In this document: positions 24,038 through 36,913 of the stretch, piece by piece | Position numbering within the stretch: position 1 is the first letter of the stretch | Layout: the number at the start of each line of letters is the position of its first letter | NCBI GenBank assembly: GCA_019925095.2 | Contig: CM034411.1 | Span: forward strand, 10,860,001 to 10,924,000 | Origin: Dendrolimus kikuchii | Lineage: Eukaryota > Arthropoda > Insecta > Lepidoptera > Lasiocampidae | Reading direction: 5' to 3' | DNA length: 64,000 nt | Notes under the pieces: generated by a model | The model's input: only the letters and a program-made list of their open reading frames with translations | Told to the model about the DNA's origin: nothing | The model's database searches: none | Program-made: the position numbers and the translations under genes

Positions 24038-24177
24038 GTGTTCAGCTACAATCGACCTTTTTTTTATTCATAAGTGAGTTGTGTGAGTTGAATCCTAGAG
24101 AATTACTTTAGAAATACTACACGATTGAACTCGCTCCAAGCTAGCAACATCAATAAAGGTCGATCGCAGCTATCACT
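24038..24177. mobile_element. possible short MITE
   Basis: Ends are near-complementary: gtgttcagctacaatcgacc at left, ggtcgatcgcagctatcac at right. It adjoins the LINE fragment directly. No clear target duplication. Confidence 0.4.
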
Positions 24178-24919
24178 TTAGTCCAAGTAATTGATTGATA
24201 ACATCGAGATTGAAGGTTGATAATGCAGATTCGCTTTACGAAATGTGAACCAACATTAGTCTTGGACAGCATTGTAGGGTTGTTTGCAAATTTCTTTAAC
24301 GAAACTGCCGATGAATCCAATATCTCAACTCAAATATCTAATGAATCTGGTAATGACACACATAAGTGATTAATGTATCAAAAATAGCTCTCGCAAATAG
24401 CGTTAACTTTATGATTTACATTTAACATGCATTGGCGATGCCTTACTCGAGCCCGAATATGGATTACTATATAATTGTTCAATCCGTAATATCCTTCAAA
24501 AACCTTTTGCATTCCTGTAATTTGATTCCTGGCATCCACGTGGCCATTTAGTATTTAGAAAGTGGTCGATCGCAACCACTTTATGTTGTGACCAAAATAG
24601 TGTTTCGTTCCCTATTCCTAGAGTTTATCAGTATTTGTAGCGTAAGCGCTGTCCATTTGTTCCTATTACATTTTTTCTACGTACATTATTTTTTTATACT
24701 AATCGTAATACAGTTATAGCGAAATAAATTTCTCATAATTTTTAAAATGAGAATTATTTTATTTCTCGATTCAAATCATTTAGTTAAGATAATTAAGATC
24801 CCACTCAGAGAGATAAAGGATGATTAACTTTGAATTAATTAATTTTAAGTGTAAAATTGATCATTTGTCATTATTGTAACCTTAAAAGATTGCAAGTTGT
24901 TTGTAGGTCACATATGTCG

Positions 24920-25144
24920 CTCAGCGGATAACTGGCCTAATCAACAAGTTTACACTAACAAATTTGAGTAGTATCGTTTCTCTGAAACCATAGTGGTCTA
25001 AATTTGTATCATCTCTTAATGCGACATATATTAGAAATGACCAAAACTAAATTTAGACCATAACTGTTTCAAAGATCTACAGATAAAGAAAATAACAGTC
25101 ACTTTGGTACTGTAAATGTGTGGATTAAGCTATTGTACCGCTGA
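24920..25144. mobile_element. foldback element
   Basis: Two roughly 95-nt arms pair imperfectly: ctcagcgg...tggtctaaattt at left and aaatttagacca...ccgctgac at right, with a loop of about 35 nt. No coding sequence. Confidence 0.6.
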
Positions 25145-25375
25145 CCGAGAACAAATCATATTAAATTATCAAATATAAATTTGTAAATAACTAAAGCTGT
25201 GTGGACACGATCTAAACACGCTTGGATGTACTCCGATAGCTACTCGAACGCTAGTCGTGTCATAACAATCGGTAATTAGATTGCATTTATACATCATTGT
25301 CTCACTTATGTATACACTCGAACTGTACTCAAATTATACGAGTCTACTCAGATGACTTTATAAAAAAGATAAATG

Positions 25376-25850
25376 CAGTGGCGTAGCTTGCCTCACACGA
25401 GCCCTGTATCAAAATGTGTTGGGGGGGAGGGGGGCGCAAAGGAAGAGTAAAGTTCTTTTGATTAAAGAAACAATAAATGCTCGAATTGAATTAAAATAAT
25501 TATATATTGAATAAAAGTTATTACTTATACTTACTGCTCCTAGGAGCCAAGTGAGACAAACAATTCAAATCAAAGATACAGTCTTCTAGCCTTTTTATCG
25601 GCAAACTTTTTTTATTAAATCATCTATAGTTGAAGATTTAAATTTTTCTAGATTTTCTGCGTCTATAGACAATAATGAGAAGTCTGATAGCAGTTTCTGT
25701 TGGCCCAGCAGTTGTTCTGAAAAATGTTATTAATCTATAAAAGATTGTGGATAACGTTTTAAGAATTTTTACTTACACACTTTCGGGGTCCCTGTAGCCT
25801 GGGGGCCCCGTATCATTGATACGGCTGATACCGCGGTAGCTACGCCCTTG
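25376..25850. mobile_element. hAT-like non-autonomous DNA element
   Basis: Terminal repeats CAGTGGCGTAGCT and AGCTACGCCCTTG, two mismatches over 13. TAAATG is directly repeated at both flanks (25370-25375, 25851-25856), though hAT elements usually make 8 bp. Contains a G-rich tract near 25420 and no transposase. Confidence 0.65.
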
Positions 25851-26764
25851 TAAATGTCATCAACTGGTTTAACATCATTAACGTTTCAAATCCACTTGAA
25901 AATGAACAAATTCATAATGAAGAAACTTAGTTAAGTACAAACCACTATCCGACAGTGCTCAATAAGAGTACATACTATAATTGTATCAACGCAGCTTAAA
26001 TTTAACAGTAGGTGAATAACTTATTCCTTACCTTGTTACTAATTGACGTGAAATAAAGAAATGTACTTCAAATCAACTATATGGTCACTCCAAATTGGCT
26101 GCGCAATTTTTAATGGAAAATGTCTTATTGTAGTCATGTGTTCTAAACTAAGCTGGCTGTTGAATACTATCAGTAATTTAATAGTTACAAGGACTATTCG
26201 AGGTTAACGAACCATTATCTGTCTCTGAGTGTAGTAAGAAAGAAACATTTATCTCAATCGAATAAATTATTCAATATCAGTAAGCGATGAATAATTTATT
26301 TAGTAAAATATTATTATTGGATATAAAGCTTAATTCAAATCGAATTTTTAGATTAAAATCTTACCTTCCGTTTCATTTCATTGAACAAAAAGTAGGTGCC
26401 ATAAGTAATAGTCAACTTCTATAAATCAAATATTGAACAATTTTGATGTTTAAAATTTGTAGAATAACTTTGCGAAATATACATAAAGGTCTTTACACAA
26501 GAGCGACCCGAGAGTGTGTCTCCAACGAAGCAATTAATAAACGTGCTTACAGCTAATAACACCTCGACCTCCTTAATGTAAATTAAACTATGTTATACCA
26601 TCCTTATTTAATTTCATAATAAAATAAGTTTAACTCTATATTGTACTGTTTATTATATTTATTCTATACAAATTTAATTATTATATTTATTTTGAAGCAT
26701 ATACTATATTTATGCGTACACGCATTGAAACATTGTGACTATTCAGAATCGTATAATTTTCGCA
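25851..26764. other. AT-rich noncoding stretch
   Basis: Nothing supported is seen. Confidence 0.5.
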
Positions 26765-26860
26765 AAGGGTTATCTGGAAGAAATCGCACTGTATCAATAA
26801 GATCGCCCATTGTTTAATTATATTACAAGTCATTCTTGTCCTCTTTAATTTTTGTTTTTG
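26765..26860 (+). mobile_element. family B retroposon 3' end
   Basis: Matches the window's family B block (ctggaagaaatcgc...aataagatcgcccattgt), a LINE-like 3' end common in moths. Diverged copy. Confidence 0.5.
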
Positions 26861-26870
26861 CTCCGAAATA

Positions 26871-28639
26871 CAGAAATATATATTTTTATTTATATTATAA
26901 TTACCAAAGCCGTCGGCAATGTTTTTTATTCAAAAATGTTATAGTTCGTTATGTTCTTCAATGTACAAAGAGCAAACCTTGCGCTACAAGCTCGCTACAT
27001 ACAGACGTCAAGCACGTTAACCGATTATGTCGTTGGAAACACGTTTCGAAATTGTTATTGTGAACACGCCTTTACAAAAATAATTGATATTGAAAAATTT
27101 GGTAACAAATAAAATTAAAGTCGTCTATTGCAATAGTCTTAGTTTCTTCTGTATTGGTTGGTTGTTATCTGCCTTTGTTTTGTTATCTAATTTTACGTTT
27201 TATGTTTTCTCTTTTTTGTAACCATTTTTGCATTGTAACACTGACATAATATGATGACGTATTGTAACATTAATATATTTAACTTGAAAATAGAATTTCT
27301 TTAATATTTATATAATACTTTTTTATTACAAGCACCACATACAAGATAGATACATTACCGAGACAGTCTACCCAGAAACGAAACAGATAACTGTCACACA
27401 AGACATTCACTTTTTGCACATAAGTATTAAGTATAGTCGTAGCTCGTCGCAGTCACATTCTTTATACTCTTCTCAGCCGTTCCGTCACAGCTAGGGATCG
27501 TAACTTTAAAGGCAGTGAATTATGTCTTCTCCACCGAGATCAATTTTGAGTACAACGAAGGGCCGAATTTACAGAATGTCAAACTGATCAGGCAACTAGT
27601 CAGTCTCCTTTTTTGAATATCTAGCTCGAGGTCTCTTGCCGGTTCAGGTTCGGGCTGTGTGGCCAAAATATTTTATAAAATTGCGTACAAAATAGATGTA
27701 TCGCAGTATTCTGTCTCGTGTCTCAGACGCCTGTCTCAAACGTGGAGCGCAAAGTCTACTTATTATCTGAAGTTATTGAAGTTATAATCAGGCGGTTACA
27801 ATGTAAAAATGAGTTGTATATCTTAAAGTTTTCTGTTTTTATCAACTCTTTTTGATGTAGAAAAACCTAATTTAATCGCGTATTTATGTATTCTAGCGTA
27901 CGTAGCTTTAATTTTGGTATTTTTATTAAGAAAAAAATACAGTATTTTTTATGCACAAGTATCAAGACTTGGAGTGTTGAACTTTTTAAAATTTAAAAGA
28001 GATTTTAGGTGTGTCATAAATCTTTTTAAATATATTTTTTGTAGAATTAATCCCACAGTATATTATTCCAACTATATGGGATGGGTTACATCAAAATATT
28101 ATCATACTTATGTATAAGGTTTTTACTGAAAAAATATAGAATTCGAGGCTTGGAAACTTTTTTTGCTGACTTAAACCATTAATATAAAGACGGTATCTAA
28201 AGACTCTAAAAGTGAAACCGCCTAAAGGATGCCGATCATAGCGCAGTGCGTTACAAGAACTCAGTATTAAATATATTAAATTAATCAAATTTGTACAGAT
28301 AGCGGTTAAATGATTTCCAATCGATACATTACTAGTAACTACACAGACTCAAATCACGTAAACAATAAGTTTATGTACACAAATATTTAAAAAAAAATAC
28401 TTCACATTATTTGTCGCTATCACGTAGGCTCCGTCTATACTTTTATTTCATCTCAGTTTGTTAATTAGCTACATTATTAATTACTTAGTAACAGTTGGTG
28501 GGATATTTTACTTAAATTCCTCTCTCATCAGTAGTAAAAACTCGCACTAAGCACTCTGCAAGCGAGACGCTTATGCCTTACGACCACGTTTTATCGAGAC
28601 CAGCTAGTTATGTGAAATAATTAGAACGAAATTAATAGA
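26871..28639. other. AT-rich noncoding stretch
   Basis: About 1.8 kb without a supported gene or repeat copy. Short open stretches have no domains. Confidence 0.45.
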
Positions 28640-28800
28640 ATATTCTGGTATTAGTTGGCCAGCTTCCAGTCCCCCTACGAGAACGTCAGCACATTGGCAG
28701 CACCTTAGTGTTGCAAACGTCCATAGGTGAGGGTAACCGCTTTCCATTAGACGGACCGTTAGCTTGTCTGTTGCACTCCAGCAATAAAAAATATAAAAAA
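28640..28800 (+). mobile_element. family A retroposon, 5'-truncated
   Basis: Contains gtccataggtgagggtaacc and ends ctccagcaataaaaaat, i.e. the polyA end is kept and the 5' part is missing, as expected for target-primed insertion. Confidence 0.7.
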
Positions 28801-29624
28801 ATAGTCTAACAAAAAAATTAGGCACTCCATTTTAAAAATGAAAATAGGATGTACTTTCATTCTTAAAATGCTATACCTAACTTTAATTAATTTCAGTCAT
28901 ATTAAAAGTTTTAGAAGCCGTCCGAATAATAGATATTTTGAAAAGCCCTTCCCATATTGATTTCATTGTACGTTTGTATGCATAAACAGTGTATAGCAAC
29001 TTGTATGTGATTACAAAATTTGTAAGAAATCTATTATTAAAGCAAATAGTGTATGTAATGTTGTTTACCTCATGAGTTCTAGGAATAAACAAGGATATCC
29101 ACAATATTGTTTATTTTTTATATTCATTACCTGTTCCTGCTTCAGTACATTTTTAGCGTTACATAAACATTTTGCAAAATATTTTAGGAAATGGAACATA
29201 TCTGTACACGTGAAAGGTTGGTGTGAATACAAATTTCACGTGCGTCTAAGATGCCTGTCTCGCGTTTCACACTGGTTTTAGTAAGATCTTCTCGTCGGTC
29301 AACTAGATTTGACAGATGGCGCTCGGGTAATGACGTGTCCAACGTCTGAGACATATCTGAGACATGGAGCTACACAATGTACACGCCGTCATACGCCTCG
29401 ACCATGCGACGAAAATCTGGGATCGGCGCTGCGTACATAGCGTCGCATCGCATGGCGTGGATGCTCTATTAGCTCTAAACAACTAGCCGCTATATAAAAT
29501 ATGTGTATGTATGGACTCTGACGTGCCTAGATCGGCGTACGGGGCCAACGTGTGCCGAATTTAATTCTAGCTTCATTTTTCTCCATACCCTATATAGAAG
29601 GATGAAATTGGAGAGGAAGATGTT
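28801..29624. other. noncoding stretch
   Basis: No gene seen. 29281-29470 is GC-richer than its surroundings but unassigned. Confidence 0.4.
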
Positions 29625-30853
29625 ATTTTTTTTTTTCCCAGGGGAAATCCGCTTGAGGACAAACCGCCGCGGGGGAAGCGCGGTGGGGCGTGTGGGATTC
29701 GCCCCGTCGGGGTGGCACTAGCACTCCCGCAGGAATGTTATTGCCACACCGCGGTTGGGGATACCCACTAAAACCCCTGGCTGACCCTCGTTGCGTCCCA
29801 TGTCCGGGCTGTGGGCTCGCTCACGCATTCACCTCTAGCCCGGACGGACGATGGCCGGCCCGGTCGCGGGCTGGCCCCTCAAGTGTAAGCTGGAGAGCTG
29901 GGCTTCTCCGACTACCTCGGGTCTCACCACGAGGTGAGAGGGGGCGCACGGATCGGTTCGCGTCCCTCCTCTCCGGCCTTTGTGTACGAGGGACCTGATT
30001 CCCCTACAGGTCCCCCGCGCGGCCGTAGCCTAGGGCGGTTGGAGGTCGTCGTTCACGACCCTCCGTCGCCGCCGCCGGTTTTGGCGGGGCGAGAGTGTGC
30101 TCGTCTGCTCCCTGTCCCACTCCGCCGCCTCTTTCACAGACATTACGGTCTCGCAGAAAGAGACAGCCGCGTTCCACGCGTCGGCGCTCCCGACCATGGC
30201 CTTGACCAGGGCCGGGAGTGACAGGTCGGCTCCAATGGCCGCGATAAGATCACAGCGCTGCTCGTCCCAAGCAGGACACACCTGCAGGGTGTGCAGCACC
30301 GTATCTTCCTCGCCGCCAACGCAGTGATGGCATCCCGGCGTCTGCTCCCGTCTTATACGATACAAGTACTTTCCGAAGCATCCGTGTCCCGAGAGGACCT
30401 GCGTCAGGCGGAACGTCAGGGTGCCATGGCGCCTATTCAGCCATTCTGACATTATCGGCCTCACCGCTTCGATGAGGGCGAGGCCGGCACTGGGGTTGTT
30501 GAGGCGGTTAGCCCATTCTGCCACATGGACCTGACGGAGTTCTTCTCTGCGCCCCTTAATCTCGCGGGGTGCAGGTCGGCCACTGCTGGCCTCCTTCTCC
30601 TTTCGCCAAACGTACAAGGAGGCCAGCGTTCTGGCCTCCAGGTCCCACGGCAGACTGCCGGCGAGCAGGGAAGACGCTTCAAAGGATATCGTACGATAGG
30701 GCCGGCCCTGACGGCAAGCATACGCTGTGTTTGCCGCAAGGTGGCGACGTTGCGAGCCGCCAGGGCGCCCGCCCACACCGGGGCCCCGTAAAGGGCAATG
30801 GACCGCACGACTCCTTCGAAGAGCTTTCGGCACAACGCGTTTGGTCAAGCTGA
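29625..30853 (-). pseudogene. R1-clade LINE ORF2 C-terminal fragment with 3' tail
   Basis: Reverse-strand translation in two frames (shift near 30690) gives the post-RT region and a terminal zinc knuckle CHHC...H...C (within residues after GHGCFGKYLYRI), typical of R1-clade ORF2. The 3' UTR runs left to an A-tract, seen as T12 near 29626. 5'-truncated at the family LTR border. It is GC-rich against its neighbourhood, which fits a recently active LINE. Confidence 0.8.
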
Positions 30854-30862
30854 AACCAATAT

Positions 30863-31663
30863 TGTTACGAATTTGTGGGATGTGAATTAAAATGCCGTTG
30901 GAATGATTACAAAGTTTATTAGAAGTACACACACGTAATTCACAGTTCTTACAAGTATAGAATAGAATATACTTTATTGCACACAATGTTACAAAATAAA
31001 TTCGTACCTACAATCGTAATGATAATTACAATGGGCGGTCTTGCCGCTGGGAGCGATTTCTTCCAGACAACCTTTGGATGGACAAAAACTCGGTATGGAT
31101 GGGGGTAGGTATGCAATAGATATAATATACTAATATATATGTAAGTATAAAGAAAAATGTTACCAAATTATAATATAAACATACATATTTATTTAAATGT
31201 ACAAGTTGTGTGTCGTCAAACTACACCATCCCAAGAATACAACTAAATAACATTATTTTACTAAATAACAAGTACTACCGAATACAACAAAGGAAACCGT
31301 AAAGCAGAAATTCGTAATGATATAAATAGCGCAAATTCCGTTGTTATAAGATAATTGTTCCGAATGTACACTAAGTAACGCCTCGATCGCAGTTGAGACC
31401 CAACTGACTCTCTCTCGATTGGGCCGACTTTATATATTTGTAAAGTAGTCATGGCTCCCTAGCAACATACCCAGTTTTTCTTAGAATTCTCGAACCTGCA
31501 AGCTTGGTGGCTTTTAAGAATGTGCAATGTCATTTGACCAATATAAAAGAAAAGAAATTAGGACGTCTTATTGCAAAGCAATACAAAGAGATTAGTGCGG
31601 ACAAAATACATCATTCAAATTCGAAGGGGTAATAAAACACCTGCAAAGGACCGATTCGTAACG
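30863..31663 (-). mobile_element. old solo LTR split by a family B insertion
   Basis: TGTTACGAA at left and GTAACG at right, both flanked by ATAT (30859-30862, 31664-31667). The middle (about 30960-31210) is a family B retroposon with AT-rich tail. LTR sequence resumes with atagcgcaaattccgt, equivalent to the other copies. Confidence 0.65.
30960..31080 (-). mobile_element. family B retroposon (nested)
   Basis: Reverse strand ends in ...gtgcaataaagtatattc. Conserved block gggcggtcttgccgctgggagcgatttc is seen on +. Inserted in the LTR above. Confidence 0.65.
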
Positions 31664-31699
31664 ATATCTTGTTTAAAGTAATTAAGGCCGCTCGTTCGG

Positions 31700-32029
31700 T
31701 ATGACCACGCACTCACAAAATATCGTATTAAAAGGGATAGCCTTGAGCGTATCGTATTTTATGCGATAAATAAAAGTCCCACTACGTCCTCCCCCTTTTT
31801 TGGTGACGCAGGCGTATGTCTTTTCTTGAGACATCATCCTCGGGCCTGGGGGGAAGGCATTACACCGAGGGATGTGTGGGACTCTTGATCGGCCGTGACC
31901 TCCAGCAGAGGCCGCGGGGATGTCAGCCGTCAAATTACCCACTAAACCTAAACCTGCGCCCCTATCTCACTGGCTTACACGGAGCGCTAAAGGAAGTAGA
32001 CCAGAAGGTAGAGAGAGAGAGAGAGAGAG
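31700..32029. other. unclassified repeat-like stretch with (GA)n
   Basis: Moderately GC-rich, ends in (GA)10 at about 32011-32030. No protein match recognised. Confidence 0.35.
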
Positions 32030-32148
32030 ATAACTCTTTATTGCACACCAAAACATACAATTACAAAAACAGACCAAATTTACAATATTTTCTAGGCGAT
32101 ACAATAGGCGGCCTTATAGTTCAAAGCGATCTCTTCCAGGCAACCTAA
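32030..32148 (-). mobile_element. family B retroposon
   Basis: ctctttattgcacacc...ggcggccttatagttc...cgatctcttccaggcaacc: the family block in reverse orientation. Confidence 0.65.
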
Positions 32149-32386
32149 ATCAAAAACAAATTTGGAATCAGGCGACGTAGGTGGTGCAGGAAAAAGGCAA
32201 GGAACACATAAATACTACTAAATTAATTTAACAAATAAATATACAAATATATACATAGTCATAAATATAATATACAATAATATATGTATACAATAATATA
32301 TTGCAAAATACATATATTATTATAATAAATGTATTAGCATGATTAGAAGGTATTGCATCTTTGCCGCGCTAACGGTATACGCCGAG

Positions 32387-32412
32387 CCCAAGGTGTCCTG
32401 CGAGGGAGAGGA
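32387..32412. repeat. GGTGTCC/GGACACC hairpin
   Basis: Short perfect stem in a GC-rich repeat-like segment (32360-32550). Confidence 0.45.
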
Positions 32413-32826
32413 CACCCTCTTCAACAAGAGGGAAGTCCGTAGGATCCCCCTACGCCCTCCCCCTATTCCATCTCGTCTACCTTTTTCCTCCTGTCTGATC
32501 CCTCCACCTCATCCCCTTCCTTATTCCGCTCCCATTATCCCATCTTAAGTAGCCATCCACAAATTTCATGATATTTTACCCTTCGACCTTATCACAGCTG
32601 GTCACATTCGTCACTCTTCCCTCCCTATTGTGACATTACATATTTTGCAATTTTACATCAACAAATTATTCAATTAAACCAAACAGTTCCGTAATTAGTT
32701 TTATGACCATGTCAATTATTTTTTAATAATTTAAACACTATATGCTCATAAAACATAGAGTTGGGAATATTATAAAGTTTTTCGTTAATAGTCTACCAGA
32801 GTTCATAATTTGTGAAACCAAAAAAA

Positions 32827-33293
32827 TAACAGTAGAATGAAACCCATTGGAAAAGGATAAGAATATAACAAAAATGTCTGAGGTCGGGAAGTGGAAGGGG
32901 GTGAGTTTTTAAGGGTTAAAAACGTGGAAGGCCACGACACACCTTCCATGATCAAATTGATCGTGTACTAGCAGAAGGTAATGTCAGGAGCCTTAAGAAC
33001 AGACGAGCGTGCATGACAAGAGTTATGAATGTCAAAGAAGCAAGTCAGGTGTGTAAGAATAAGCCTAAATGGCGCTCTGTTGTTCGTGCCTACCCCGCAA
33101 AGGAAAAACGGTTTATCTCGATTTCCAGCAAAACTACAAGTCCTATGGAAAAAAGTAAAATGGCAACGTTGTAGGTAATAAAAATATCTACAACTTTTGT
33201 ATTTACACTTTTTTCACACTTCCACTTCCCGATCTCATATCGCCCGTAAATTATTTTCCCTTTCATTTTCCAACGGGTTTCATCCTACTATTA
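32827..33293. mobile_element. MITE-like element split by a LINE fragment
   Basis: Ends pair: agtagaatgaaacccattgg at left against the reverse complement of ccaacgggtttcatcctact at right, with further pairing inward (gtcgggaagtggaag). A LINE 3' fragment (32923-33105) lies inside. Confidence 0.55.
32923..33105 (+). mobile_element. RTE-type LINE 3' end (copy 2)
   Basis: RPRHTFHDQIDRVLAEG-type block through VRAYPAK; both ends truncated, no TATG tail. Confidence 0.75.
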
Positions 33294-33385
33294 TATTTTT
33301 CACTTTTTACCATTTTCAAAGGCTTTAGTACTGGTCTATAGTTCAATTTTGGTGTTTTAAAATTTAAATATATTATATTTTTACG

Positions 33386-33490
33386 GGTTGGCTGGAAGAG
33401 ATCGATTTTTAGCGATAAGACCGCCCTTTGTACCCAACTAGACTAATACTAGTTCGTAAGTTTTTTCTGTAATGGTGTACAATAAAGTGT
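33386..33490 (+). mobile_element. family B retroposon (sense copy)
   Basis: gggttggctggaagagatcg...gcgataagaccgcc...gtacaataaagtg. Ends in the AATAAA-type signal, giving the family orientation. Confidence 0.65.
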
Positions 33491-33600
33491 TATCTATTTT
33501 CAAATGTGATGTAACAAAATTTAGGACCCCTCCCACCCCTTGTCACATAATGTCGTCGATAATGTCGTCGACCCCCTCCAAAACGCGTGATGTAATTTAT

Positions 33601-33669
33601 GTACATACATACATAACTTCACGCCAGTTCCCTTGCGGGGCAGGCACGAACAACAGAGCGCCATTTATG
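33601..33669 (-). mobile_element. RTE-type LINE 3' end (copy 3)
   Basis: Only the last 55 bp plus the TATG tail. Confidence 0.7.
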
Positions 33670-33815
33670 TGTGGCCCCTAAAGGCCGGTCTCGCGTTGTG
33701 TTCGCGTGTTGCAAACTATTGTATTAGCTGAATTGTCTGCCCGTTTGCTAGTTTTGTGATGAAAGAAGCAAATTTACATTTATATTACCCTAGACCTTAT
33801 CCAAATAAATTTTAA

Positions 33816-33925
33816 TTAACTCTTTATTGTTCACCAAAACAAACAATTACAAAAAGTCCATATTGACAATACTTTATCGGCAAAACAATCGACAGCTCCA
33901 GGGCTTAAGCGATCTCTTCTAGTAA
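33816..33925 (-). mobile_element. family B retroposon
   Basis: Reverse-orientation copy (ctctttattgttcacc...gcgatctcttct), 3' half. Confidence 0.55.
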
Positions 33926-34377
33926 ATAATTTTCTCTATAGTTCAATAAACTTTATTCGGAAAAAACTGGTCTAGGGTTGTCATAAGTTAGTTTTTGGCG
34001 TGGGGTCCTCCAGCATCTGGGGAGCGGAGGATGAAACCCGTGTTGACGAAGTGAGATTGCCCTGCTTCCCGGGGTATTCTCAAGCATTGATACGTAGGAT
34101 CAGCGTGGGCGTAACTACGCTCTAACTCTCACGTTTTTCCTAACATAAGCAAAACTTTTGTCATCCATGTCGGTATAATATCTACTTGTTAATTATCTAA
34201 CTGACTACACCTACAATGGCTCATAGAGGCGTATAAAACTTTGTTGATTTAGTAATAATATTTTTACGTTGAGTACTTTGGGACCTCATTTAAAGAATGG
34301 CTTGATCACTTTGGGAAGAATCTCAGTTTCCTTTTGAGTACTTTGGGATATCTTTTATTATAAACATTTTTTAATAT

Positions 34378-34854
34378 TGTTACGATTGCGGGACTCGAAT
34401 TAAAAATGCCGTTGGAATTACTATAGAATTTATTAGAACTATACAAACACGTATAATAACACAGGTACAAAAATAATCGGACGCAATAAGTCCAAATGTA
34501 ATGCACAATTCAATAACACGCGCAAAGTCCGTCACTTAATGTCCACACGTCTTGCCTCGCTTGTGTTATCGCTTTGACTGCCTCCTCTCTCCATCCTGCC
34601 GTCGTTTTATACTTCACAAATAGAAGTGTGCCCGCCCGTATCGTCGACTTAATTTCCTAGAAATCGTAATCCGCACACCTGGTTAATTATGCCTGCAAAC
34701 GGCCATAAACGAGTACAATAGGCTGTTCTCCACAATAACCAATAGATAAGTAAACAAAAGAAGACAATCATAAATGTATTACATTGGTTTAAATGCCGAC
34801 AGGTAATAGCGTGCTTCGTGCAATTTGTCTTTGTCGGGGGGCTAAGTTGTAACA
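34378..34854 (-). mobile_element. solo LTR
   Basis: 477 bp, TGTTACGATT...GTTGTAACA. Flanks ATAT (34374-34377) and ATAC (34855-34858), one mismatch. Antisense reading shows the TATA-box and AATAAA seen in the 48.3-kb copy. Confidence 0.85.
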
Positions 34855-35237
34855 ATACAAATTTCTTTGAGTAGCTTGGGAATTATACGAGATTCTTATC
34901 TTTTTTAAACAAAAAATTGAGGACTTTGTGAAAAAGCCTTACTAATACTTACTCTTCCACTAACCTCCTAAGGACTGGGAATGCTTAGCATCACCCGTGG
35001 TTTAGCAAAGGTCTATAAATAAGCGAATTTCCAGTAGGTGGGCCGTGTATCAGTTTGCCAGCTTCACGAAATAAAAAATAGATAGTGAGAAAAAAACCAT
35101 GTAAAAAATACTTACGCAAACATGAAAATTTCATAAGAGTTTTGTTATTATCAAAATACGAAACCTTAAAAATATAAAATAAATTTTAAAAATTGATTAA
35201 TAAACTGTAAACAAAAAAGAATAAATAGATAGACATA

Positions 35238-35348
35238 TATAACATTTCATTGCTCGGCAAAATAACAGATAATAAATTTATTAAAGTATTTTTAGGCAGA
35301 ACAGTAGGCGGCTTTATCGCATAAAGCGATCTCTTCCAAGCAACCTAA
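35238..35348 (-). mobile_element. family B retroposon
   Basis: ggcggctttatcgcataaagcgatctcttccaagcaacc, reverse orientation; sits just left of the Penelope-like insertion. Confidence 0.55.
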
Positions 35349-35494
35349 TTTATAGGATATTCTATACTAATCTGGCGATGTAGGTGGTTCATACATTCAG
35401 ATACATAATATTTTCTTAAGTTTTCGCGACTTGTATACATAATAAAACTACGTTTTAACGGTTTTAAGCGCGGTAATTTTATTTGATTTTGGTT

Positions 35495-35540
35495 TTTCCG
35501 ACGTTTCGGCCACTTTTCAGTGGCCGTGATCACGGAAGAC
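35495..35540 (-). ncRNA. hammerhead-ribozyme-like fold, left arm
   Basis: Mirror copy of the fold described at 36914-36959. Confidence 0.5.
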
Positions 35541-36052
35541 AAAGATGTCAAGTGTCAACGAGTATTGTTAAAGTTTTATTTAGCCTACCGCCAACTTATT
35601 AATTTTAATTATTTAATTTTTAATTTTGTTTATGGTTATTATTTAATCTATGGGAGCCTAATCTAATTTACTACCGCTTCGCAACATGTTATGGCTTGAA
35701 GAGAAGAAGCGGCGCAAGAAACTCTTCAGCAAACATGCCTAGCTCTAATAATTTTATATAATATTAAAATGGGTGGAAGGAAAAATAAAAGTAATTATCA
35801 GTCAAGTTGGTTTGTGTTCCGTTGTACGCAGAAAGAGCTCACAGTGTCTTGAGGTCTGGCAGCTGGTTTTTGTTCGGTTTGGGTCTTAATAGTTTTGATA
35901 ATTGGATCCCAAACAGGTGGTACTTGCCAACCATCTTCTCTATTGAAATTTGGGTGTTTTTTGATTTCAATAGCCTCACGCATCATTCTAGGTATGAAAC
36001 GATTCTCTTTCGCGAGGATTTGTGGGTTATCGAATCTACAACGCAATCAGCT

Positions 36053-36656
36053 GAAGACTCCACACCAACGTCACAAAGGTCCCAAACCACCTTCAGTTGA
36101 GCGGTGCCCTGCTACCCTACCCTACATCAAGGGGGTCACAGACAGAATTGGTCACATCCTCAGGCGAGCTTCAATCAAAACATATTTCAAGCCGCAGAAA
36201 AAGATTACCCAATTTCTGAGACCTGTGAAATGCAATATCCCACTCCAGGATGCAGGGGTTTACAAGCTTGATTGTGAATGTGGATTGTCATACATTGGGC
36301 AAACAAAGAGGAGCATAAAAACACGAGTAAAAGAACACATTGCTGACATGAAACACACAAGGTCTACGAGGTCTGCCATCAGTGAACACACGCTGGATAA
36401 ACCCAACCACTACATCAGATTCGATAACCCACAAATCCTCGCGAAAGAGAATCGTTTCATACCTAGAATGATGCGTGAGGCTATTGAAATCAAAAAACAC
36501 CCAAATTTCAATAGAGAAGATGGTTGGCAAGTACCACCTGTTTGGGATCCAATTATCAAAACTATTAAGACCCAAACCCAACAAAAACCAGCTGCCAGAC
36601 CTCAAGACACTGTGAGCTCTTTCTGCGTACAACGGAACACAAACCAACTTGACTGA
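36053..36656 (+). pseudogene. Penelope-like ORF C-terminus with GIY-YIG endonuclease
   Basis: About 200 residues: RT thumb-side segment (YIKGVTDRIGHILRRA), then GVYKLDCECGLSYIGQTKRS, the VY...YIG pair of the GIY-YIG nuclease fold, with downstream R, KEH and ENRF-type residues. The family uses this nuclease for integration. RT fingers and palm are missing, so it is not autonomous. The open frame can be read back to an ATG at 35895, but that part is antisense to the left arm and not genuine. Ends TGA at 36654-36656. Confidence 0.85.
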
Positions 36657-36913
36657 TAATTACTTTTATTTTTCCTTCCACCCATTTTAATATTATATAA
36701 AATTATTAGAGCTAGGCATGTTTGCTGAAGAGTTTCTTGCGCCGCTTCTTCTCTTCAAGCCATAACATGTTGCGAAGCGGTAGTAAATTAGATTAGGCTC
36801 CCATAGATTAAATAATAACCATAAACAAAATTAAAAATTAAATAATTAAAATTAATAAGTTGGCGGTAGGCTAAATAAAACTTTAACAATACTCGTTGAC
36901 ACTTGACATCTTT

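Noticed and set aside
35895..36052. N-terminal extension of the Penelope-like open frame
   Set aside because: This part is antisense to the left inverted arm; homology to the family begins only after the arm boundary.
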